Shown one piece after another: positions 6,909 to 11,570 of a DNA stretch of 11,570 nt; position 1 is the stretch's first letter; each line of letters opens with the position of its first letter. The notes beneath the pieces are model-generated. The model did no database searches and was not told where the DNA came from. It saw nothing but the letters and a program-made list of their open reading frames with translations. The stretch is from Sphingomonas bacterium (GTDB lineage Bacteria; Pseudomonadota; Alphaproteobacteria; Sphingomonadales; Sphingomonadaceae), in NCBI GenBank assembly GCA_026785645.1, contig JAJAZM010000022.1, positions 1 to 11,570 of the forward strand, written 5' to 3'. The position numbers were made by a program, and so were the translations under genes.

Positions 6909-6985
6909 GTGGCGGCAAGGGCAAGCGGAGTCTCCAAAACCCCTAACGTCCCTAAAGACCCTAAAGCCATTGAGTGAGCGACCAT
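6899..6985 (-). CDS. Possible 28-residue leader peptide upstream of trcR
   Basis: A short frame from ATG 6985 to TAA 6901-6899, with GGGAGA at 6996-6991 ending 5 nt before the ATG, a better ribosome-binding site than several real genes here. The middle is a tandem tripeptide series, ALG-SLG-TLG-VLE, encoded by three 9-bp DNA repeats that each contain a TTA leucine codon; TTA is uncommon in the GC-rich genes around it. Six of 28 residues are leucine. The C-terminus is Ala-rich with no charge. It lies 61 nt before the trcR start and ends inside a hairpin. No homologue is recognised. It may be a regulatory uORF, a small protein, or a chance frame. Confidence 0.4.
   Translation of the reverse strand: MVAHSMALGSLGTLGVLETPLALAATGA
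6940..6966. repeat. Three tandem 9-bp repeats
   Basis: On the plus strand: CCCCTAACG, TCCCTAAAG, ACCCTAAAG, head to tail without spacers. The core CCCTAA is shared by all three (TTAGGG on the minus strand). The unit length is a multiple of three and is in frame with the possible leader ORF. It could be a protein-binding array, a coding repeat, or a slippage product. Confidence 0.75.
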
Positions 6986-7105
6986 TTGCTTCTCCCGGGT
7001 CAAATTTTAGCCAACAGGATTACGAAGCCAGGGATATGCAAGAGCCAGAGCGCGTTTGGATAACCTTTTTGGTTACAAAAATCAACCTGCTTCTAGCGTT
7101 TATCC
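6986..7105 (-). promoter_or_regulatory. AT-richer spacer after qor, likely to hold the trcR promoter
   Basis: This spacer is clearly less GC-rich than the genes around it. A TAAAAT (7009-7004, minus) preceded by TTGGC resembles a -10 element, with no good -35. Near the end of the oxidoreductase gene, TAACC (7061-7065) and GGTTA (7071-7075) form a 5-bp stem with a TTTTT/AAAAA loop, flanked by an A or T run; this could be a weak terminator for that gene. The exact promoter cannot be fixed by eye. Confidence 0.3.
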
Positions 7106-8110
7106 TTATCCCATCGACAGCACGATCTTGCCGACATGCTGGCCGCTTTCCATCCGCGCATGGGCAGCGGATGCTTCGGCGAGCGGATAGACCTTGTCGA
7201 TCACCGGCTTGAGGCGATTGCCCTCGACGTAGGGCCAGACGGTCTTGGCGATCTCGTCGGCGACCATCGTCTTGAAGTGCACGTCGCGGGGACGGAGCGT
7301 CGATCCGGTCATCGTCAGGCGTCGCTGCATGAGCTCGACGATCGGCACCTCGGCGGTGGCGCCGCGCTGGAAGGCAATCGAAACGTGGCGGCCGTCGTTG
7401 GCGAGGCAGGCGAGGTTGCGCGGGACATAATCGCCGCCGACCATGTCGAGCACCACATCGACCCCCTTGCCGCCGGTCAGGTCCTTGACGACAGCGACAA
7501 AGTCCTGTTCGCGATAATCGATCGCATGGGCCGCGCCGATGGCCGTCGCCGCGTCGCATTTGGCCGTGCTGCCGCAGGTGACGATCACCTCGAGCCCGAA
7601 CAATTTGCCGAGCTTGATCGCCATCGTCCCGATCCCGCTGGTCCCGCCATGGACCAAGACGGTGTCGCCATCGGCGGCAAACCCTCGCTCGAACAGGTTG
7701 ATCCACACGGTGAACAAAGTCTCGGGCATCGCCGCGGCTTCGGTCATCTTGAGGACTTCGGGGACCGGCAGGCAGGTGCCCGCCGGCGCGACGCAATATT
7801 CGGCATAGCCGCCACCGGCGACCAACGCGCACATTCGGCGACCGATCAGATGATCCGCCCCGGCGCCGGCCGCGACCACCGTCCCGGCGATTTCCAGCCC
7901 GGGAATGTCCGATGCGCCGGGCGGTGGCGGGTAAGCGCCCATCCGCTGGAGGATGTCGGGCCGGTTGACCCCCGCTGCGGCGACGCGGATCAGCACCTCA
8001 TCGAGGCCAGGGTCGGGCACCGGTCGCTCAGTGAGACGAAGCATTTCAGGCCCACCCGGTGCCACAATCTCCACAGCGCTCATCAAATCGGGAATCGGCG
8101 CAACATCCAT
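7106..8110 (-). CDS. NAD(P)H:quinone oxidoreductase, zinc-independent medium-chain dehydrogenase family (PIG3-like)
   Basis: Probably reduces quinones or reactive carbonyl compounds with NADPH in the cytoplasm; the substrate is not readable. The 334-residue protein has the N-terminal GroES-like half, with VAAAGVNRPDILQRMGAYPP around 43-62 and ASDIPGLEIAGTV around 66-78. The nucleotide-binding Rossmann motif HGGTSGIGTMA is at 154-164. The MDR catalytic-zinc cysteine and the structural-zinc cysteine cluster are absent, as expected for the quinone reductase branch. The Tyr/Pro-rich YPPPPGASDIPGLE segment is typical of the PIG3/TP53I3 subgroup. The start is ATG 8110 after a modest AGGTGAAG; a second ATG ten codons into the protein (MSAVEI) is possible. 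It is divergent from the lipoprotein gene and separated from trcR by 268 nt. Confidence 0.93.
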   Translation of the reverse strand: MDVAPIPDLMSAVEIVAPGGPEMLRLTERPVPDPGLDEVLIRVAAAGVNRPDILQRMGAYPPPPGASDIPGLEIAGTVVAAGAGADHLIGRRMCALVAGGGYAEYCVAPAGTCLPVPEVLKMTEAAAMPETLFTVWINLFERGFAADGDTVLVHGGTSGIGTMAIKLGKLFGLEVIVTCGSTAKCDAATAIGAAHAIDYREQDFVAVVKDLTGGKGVDVVLDMVGGDYVPRNLACLANDGRHVSIAFQRGATAEVPIVELMQRRLTMTGSTLRPRDVHFKTMVADEIAKTVWPYVEGNRLKPVIDKVYPLAEASAAHARMESGQHVGKIVLSMG

Positions 8111-8173
8111 GTCTTCACCTACGGTTCAACCGGACGTCTGCATGGCGCGCCCGCCAGTGAAGGAAAAGCCCCC
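8111..8173. promoter_or_regulatory. Divergent intergenic region with an 11-bp palindrome
   Basis: The 63-bp gap between the oxidoreductase and lipoprotein start codons contains CGGTTCAACCG (8122-8132), a perfect inverted repeat of 5-bp arms around one base. It lies just 12 bp from the oxidoreductase start and could be an operator. No convincing -35/-10 pair is visible. The lipoprotein Shine-Dalgarno AAGGA is at 8160-8164. Confidence 0.3.
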
Positions 8174-9058
8174 ATGCGTGACGCGTTGCTCATCCCAATC
8201 ATCGCGTTGGCCGCCTGCCAAACCGCGCCGAAGCCCGCCGCGCCGGCAAGTCAATCGTGGGAGGAGCTTAAGCGCGATCGTCCGGACACGTTCATTGCCA
8301 GCTACAATCAAGCTTTGGCGGCCGATAAGCAACGCCTGATCCAGCTTGGCCTGGAGAAAGACCTAAACGCCATTCGTGCCGCGGTTGATTTCCATCTGCC
8401 GCCCGGCGATTACACGCTTCAAGCGACCGGCGCGAACGCCACGATCCTTCGGCGCCAGCGCGTCGACAATATCGCGCACCTGCTTGTTGGCCTTGCGTAC
8501 GGAGCGAGCGCCGTCGCCGATGCAAAGCGAGCCAAGGCGCTGGTTGAGCTTGCCGCCCGGATCCCATCCGGCGAGGAAAAAGGCGATGCCGCAAAGCTTG
8601 CCCCGACAGTCGCGCTCGTCGATTTCGTCGAGGTCGTGACGGGCGCGCCGGACCCGGCGGGGCGCCGCTTCTCAACCGTCCGCTACCGGGTCGTTGAGCC
8701 GCTCAAGAATAGCCCGCCAGCCGGCACATTGATCCGCATGCCGGGCGGTCCAACCCATTATGCCGACGGCACCATGGGCATGAGCAGCGGCGACATGGAG
8801 ATGGTCAAGCCAGGCCGCTACGTCCTTTATCTGTCGCGGTTGAAAATGAGCCGGATCGCTTTGCAGTCCCAGCCGGTCGACCTTTACGCCCGGGTGTTCG
8901 GCCCGCTGCGCGAATTTGGCGCGAGCTTCGTCCCGATCGGCGAATCGTCGCATCCCGAAGTTACGCTCGACGACCTGCGCCGGGCGATCCGGGCGCAAGC
9001 GTGCTCAGAAGGTTACGTGCCGGTCGGGAATAGTGCAGTCTCACCGCAAGCCTGTTGA
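8174..9058 (+). CDS. Uncharacterised lipoprotein
   Basis: A 294-residue protein with a short lipoprotein signal: a hydrophobic stretch from residue 5 and the lipobox LAAC at 12-15, so Cys15 would be lipidated. Gln at +2 fits an outer-membrane destination. An Ala/Pro-rich linker (about 18-27) leads to a helical part (about 28-145). A beta-rich part follows (about 145-225: VALVDFVEVV, FSTVRYRVVEPLKN, GTLIRMPGG, KPGRYVLYLSR), of the layout seen in secreted bacterial proteins of unknown function. Cys277 and Cys294 could form a disulfide. I do not recognise the family. ATG 8174 is supported by AAGGA 9 nt upstream. Codon use includes many CTT and GTT codons, unlike the CTG/CTC/GTC-rich neighbours, which hints at recent arrival or weak selection on expression. 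The next gene starts about 31 nt downstream. Confidence 0.82.
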   Translation: MRDALLIPIIALAACQTAPKPAAPASQSWEELKRDRPDTFIASYNQALAADKQRLIQLGLEKDLNAIRAAVDFHLPPGDYTLQATGANATILRRQRVDNIAHLLVGLAYGASAVADAKRAKALVELAARIPSGEEKGDAAKLAPTVALVDFVEVVTGAPDPAGRRFSTVRYRVVEPLKNSPPAGTLIRMPGGPTHYADGTMGMSSGDMEMVKPGRYVLYLSRLKMSRIALQSQPVDLYARVFGPLREFGASFVPIGESSHPEVTLDDLRRAIRAQACSEGYVPVGNSAVSPQAC

Positions 9059-9089
9059 CATGACGCGCGGTCGGATCGACCTACGGGCG

Positions 9090-9290
9090 ATGGATCTGGA
9101 CGACCTCTTTCCTTCCAAGCCGGGCGACCCGCTGACCGAACTGGTCAAGCAGGATCTGGGGCCGCTGTCGCAGGACGAACTTGCCGGGCGGATCGAGGCG
9201 ATGAAGTGCGAAATCGTCCGGGTCGAGGCGCACATAACCGCTGTCGACAAACACCGGAGCGCCGCCGATGAGCTGTTCAAGCGGAGCTGA
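9090..9290 (+). CDS. DUF1192 family small protein
   Basis: A 66-residue protein of unknown function matching the alphaproteobacterial DUF1192 pattern: an N-terminal MDLDDLFPSKPGDPL, the core QDLGPLSQDELAGRIEAM near 18-35, then a helical, probably coiled-coil segment ending in SAADELFKRS. I place the start at ATG 9090 because family members begin with this Asp-rich MDxDD segment. An in-frame ATG at 9060, one base after the lipoprotein stop, would add ten residues (MTRGRIDLRA). Neither has a strong Shine-Dalgarno. It is probably co-transcribed with the lipoprotein gene and lies 94 nt before clpA. Confidence 0.85.
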   Translation: MDLDDLFPSKPGDPLTELVKQDLGPLSQDELAGRIEAMKCEIVRVEAHITAVDKHRSAADELFKRS

Positions 9291-9384
9291 GCCGCCCGGT
9301 CGCGGCGGTTGGTTGCAATGCTGCGCCGTCCGGCCCTTGATCGCCGCCACCTTACCGCCGACATAAAGGGTCGAGGAGTCACCG
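9291..9384 (+). promoter_or_regulatory. Spacer before clpA with a weak hairpin and a promoter candidate
   Basis: CCGCC (9292-9296) and GGCGG (9304-9308) form a short stem after the DUF1192 stop, without a T run, so it is a poor terminator. Further down, TTGATC (9337-9342) and CATAAA (9362-9367) resemble -35/-10 boxes but with a 19-bp spacer, longer than ideal. The clpA Shine-Dalgarno GAGGAG is at 9373-9378, 6 nt before the ATG. Confidence 0.3.
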
Positions 9385-11570
9385 ATGCCCAGTTTTGCCC
9401 GCGAACTCGAAGAATCACTGCACAACGCCTTGGGGGAGGCGAGCAAGCGGCGGCATGAATATGCCACGCTCGAGCATCTGCTGATGGCGCTGATCGACGA
9501 CGAGCATGCGTCGAAAGTGATGACCTCGTGCGGGGTCAATCGCGACGAGCTGAAGGCGACTGTCAAACATTATCTCGATAATGAGCTTGGCGCCCTGGTC
9601 GCCGACAGCGCGACCGACCCGACCCCGACCAGCGGCTTCCAGCGCGTTGTCCAGCGCGCCATCCTCCATGTCCAGTCGTCGGGCCGCGACGATGTCACCG
9701 GTGCCAACGTGCTGGTCGCTTTGTTCAGCGAGCGCGAAAGCTACGCCGTCTATTTCCTCCAGCAGCAGGACATGAGCCGGCTGGATGCAGTGACGTTCAT
9801 CAGCCACGGCGTCGGCAAGGGTGAAGCCGCGCCCGAACCGCGCGAGGTCAACGGCACCGAGGAAAAGACCGAGGCGAAGACCGGCGACAAGAAGGAAAGC
9901 GCGCTTTCGCAATTCACCGTCAACCTCAACGACAAGGCCAAGGCGGGCAAGGTCGATCCGCTGATCGGGCGAATGGCGGAAGTCGATCGTACAGTGCAGA
10001 TATTGTGCCGCCGATCGAAGAATAACCCGCTGTATGTCGGCGATCCCGGGGTCGGGAAGACCGCGATCGCCGAAGGGCTGGCGCGCAAAATCATCGAGGG
10101 CGACGTCCCCGAGGTGCTCAAGCCGGCGGTGATCTACTCGCTCGACATGGGCGCGTTGCTCGCCGGCACCCGCTATCGCGGCGATTTCGAGGAACGGCTC
10201 AAATCGGTCGTCAACGAGCTTGAGAAGATGCCCGACGCCATCCTGTTCATCGACGAAATCCATACCGTAATCGGCGCTGGCGCGACCAGTGGCGGGGCGA
10301 TGGATGCGTCCAACCTGCTCAAGCCCGCTTTGTCGTCGGGGGCGATCCGCTGCATCGGCTCGACCACCTACAAGGAATTCCGCAATCACTTTGAAAAGGA
10401 CCGCGCGTTGCTTCGCCGGTTCCAGAAGATAGACGTCAACGAGCCGACGATCGAGGATACGATCAAGATCATCGCCGGGCTTCGCTCGTCGTTCGAGCAG
10501 CATCACAAGGTTCGCTATACGGCCGATGCCATCAAATCGGCGGTCGAGCTGAGCGCGCGCTACATCCATGACCGCAAATTGCCCGACAAGGCGATCGACG
10601 TGATCGACGAGGTCGGCGCGATGCAGATGCTGGTCCCGCCTTCGCGGCGCAAGAAGACCATCACCACCCGGGAAATCGAGGCGGTGGTGGCGACAATGGC
10701 GCGGATTCCGCCGAAATCAGTGTCGAGCGACGACAAGCGTGCGCTCGAAACGCTCGAGACAGACCTCAAGCGCGTCGTGTTCGGGCAGGATCTGGCGATC
10801 GAGCGGCTGGCCTCGGCGATCAAGCTCAGCCGTGCTGGCCTGCGCGATCCCGACAAGCCGATCGGCAATTATCTGTTCTCCGGCCCGACCGGGGTCGGCA
10901 AGACCGAAGTCGCGCGCCAACTCGCCTCGGTGATGGGTATTCCGCTGCAGCGGTTCGACATGTCCGAATATATGGAGCGCCACTCGGTTAGCCGACTGAT
11001 CGGCGCGCCGCCGGGATATGTCGGCTACGACCAGGGCGGATTGCTGACCGATGCGGTCGACCAGCAGCCGCACAGCGTGTTGCTGCTCGATGAGATTGAG
11101 AAAGCCCATCCCGATCTGTTCAACATCCTGTTGCAGGTAATGGATAACGGCAAGCTGACCGATCACCACGGCAAGACGGTCGATTTCCGCAACACCATAT
11201 TGATCATGACCACGAATGCCGGCGCCGCCGACATGGCGCGCGAGGGGATCGGATTCGGCGCGCTCAATCGCGAGGACGTCCAGGAGGATGCGATCAAGAA
11301 GATGTTCACCCCCGAATTCCGCAACCGCCTCGATGCGGTCGTGCCATTCGGATATCTACCGCCGGCGGTGGTCGCACGGGTGGTCGACAAGTTCATCCTG
11401 CAGATGGAAATGCAGCTCGCCGACCGCAACGTCCACATCCAGCTCGACGATGAAGCGCGCGAGTGGCTGACCGTCAAGGGTTATGACAAGATGAACGGCG
11501 CGCGGCCGATGGGCCGGCTGATGCAGGAGAAGATCAAGCAGCCGCTTGCCGAGGAATTGCTGTTCGGCAA
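9385..11570 (+). CDS. clpA: ATP-dependent Clp protease ATP-binding subunit ClpA, 3' end cut off
   Basis: AAA+ unfoldase that feeds substrates into the ClpP peptidase in the cytoplasm. 728 complete codons are visible, uninterrupted, and only the last few dozen of about 760-780 lie beyond the right edge. Domains: the Clp N-domain at 1-145 (ELEESLHNALGEASKR, EYATLEHLLMAL), then a charged linker at about 147-175. AAA-1 has Walker A GDPGVGKT at 219-226 and Walker B ILFIDE at 286-291. AAA-2 has Walker A GPTGVGKT at 500-507 and Walker B VLLLDE at 565-570. The tripeptide IGF at 622-624 sits where the ClpP-binding loop is found. The lack of a long ClpB-type middle domain between the two AAA modules separates it from ClpB. 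The start is ATG 9385 with GAGGAG. No clpS lies immediately upstream; the position is taken by the DUF1192 gene. Confidence 0.97.
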   Translation, partial: MPSFARELEESLHNALGEASKRRHEYATLEHLLMALIDDEHASKVMTSCGVNRDELKATVKHYLDNELGALVADSATDPTPTSGFQRVVQRAILHVQSSGRDDVTGANVLVALFSERESYAVYFLQQQDMSRLDAVTFISHGVGKGEAAPEPREVNGTEEKTEAKTGDKKESALSQFTVNLNDKAKAGKVDPLIGRMAEVDRTVQILCRRSKNNPLYVGDPGVGKTAIAEGLARKIIEGDVPEVLKPAVIYSLDMGALLAGTRYRGDFEERLKSVVNELEKMPDAILFIDEIHTVIGAGATSGGAMDASNLLKPALSSGAIRCIGSTTYKEFRNHFEKDRALLRRFQKIDVNEPTIEDTIKIIAGLRSSFEQHHKVRYTADAIKSAVELSARYIHDRKLPDKAIDVIDEVGAMQMLVPPSRRKKTITTREIEAVVATMARIPPKSVSSDDKRALETLETDLKRVVFGQDLAIERLASAIKLSRAGLRDPDKPIGNYLFSGPTGVGKTEVARQLASVMGIPLQRFDMSEYMERHSVSRLIGAPPGYVGYDQGGLLTDAVDQQPHSVLLLDEIEKAHPDLFNILLQVMDNGKLTDHHGKTVDFRNTILIMTTNAGAADMAREGIGFGALNREDVQEDAIKKMFTPEFRNRLDAVVPFGYLPPAVVARVVDKFILQMEMQLADRNVHIQLDDEAREWLTVKGYDKMNGARPMGRLMQEKIKQPLAEELLFG

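Noticed and set aside
6838..6924. An extended N-terminus for TrcR starting at ATG 6924.
   Set aside because: The extra residues are Pro/Gly-rich and encoded by the hairpin region. The family sequence begins exactly at the TTG, which has a good Shine-Dalgarno.
6940..6966. TTAGGG-like repeats as a telomere or CRISPR element.
   Set aside because: There are only three imperfect 9-bp units with no spacers; the resemblance to telomere repeats is superficial.
7136..9058. A 640-codon open plus-strand frame that joins the antisense of the quinone reductase to the lipoprotein.
   Set aside because: The first half is the mirror of a clearly conserved minus-strand gene and has no protein-like features. 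The lipobox and Shine-Dalgarno show that the real start is at 8174.
9415..10569. A 384-codon open frame on the minus strand opposite clpA.
   Set aside because: It is antisense to unambiguous ClpA coding sequence; long antisense frames are expected from GC-rich codon bias.

Overview
This is a GC-rich chromosomal window that reads like an alphaproteobacterium, most probably a sphingomonad (order Sphingomonadales). The evidence is the pairing of a DUF1013/TrcR cell-cycle regulator with xseB, ispA, coaD, a periplasmic cyclophilin and queA in one minus-strand run, a DUF1192 gene next to clpA, and the codon bias. The content is mainly housekeeping. I see no rRNA, tRNA, CRISPR array, insertion sequence or phage gene.

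Layout. Positions 1-960 hold the 5' part of tgt (minus). A 49-bp divergent gap follows, then a TauE/SafE membrane transporter (plus) and a broken plus-strand gene for a Sel1-repeat/2OG-Fe(II) oxygenase with three frameshifts. From 6985 down to 2712 lies a long minus-strand block: a possible 28-codon leader ORF, trcR (TTG start), xseB, ispA, coaD, a secreted peptidylprolyl isomerase and queA. The last genes overlap by 1-4 nt (ATGA and TGATG junctions), which suggests translational coupling. A separate minus-strand gene encodes a zinc-free quinone oxidoreductase (7106-8110). Divergent from it on the plus strand are an uncharacterised lipoprotein, a DUF1192 protein and clpA, which runs off the right edge.

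How the genes fit together. queA and tgt both act in making queuosine at the tRNA wobble position and are commonly neighbours. Here they are separated by about 1.75 kb of opposite-strand DNA carrying the transporter and the oxygenase remnant. ispA (isoprenoid precursor), coaD (coenzyme A), xseB (exonuclease VII) and the cyclophilin are an ordinary co-transcribed set. ClpA is the unfoldase partner of ClpP; no clpS lies beside it.

The part most worth a second look is the 268-nt space in front of trcR (6838-7105). It contains a short ORF with a good Shine-Dalgarno sequence and three in-frame 9-bp repeats, each carrying a TTA leucine codon. Its stop codon lies in the loop of one GC-rich hairpin. 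A second, 9-bp stem-loop followed by a T-rich stretch comes next, and then the Shine-Dalgarno and TTG start of trcR. That order resembles a leader-peptide attenuator, but this is inference from sequence alone. I found no convincing new multi-gene system elsewhere.
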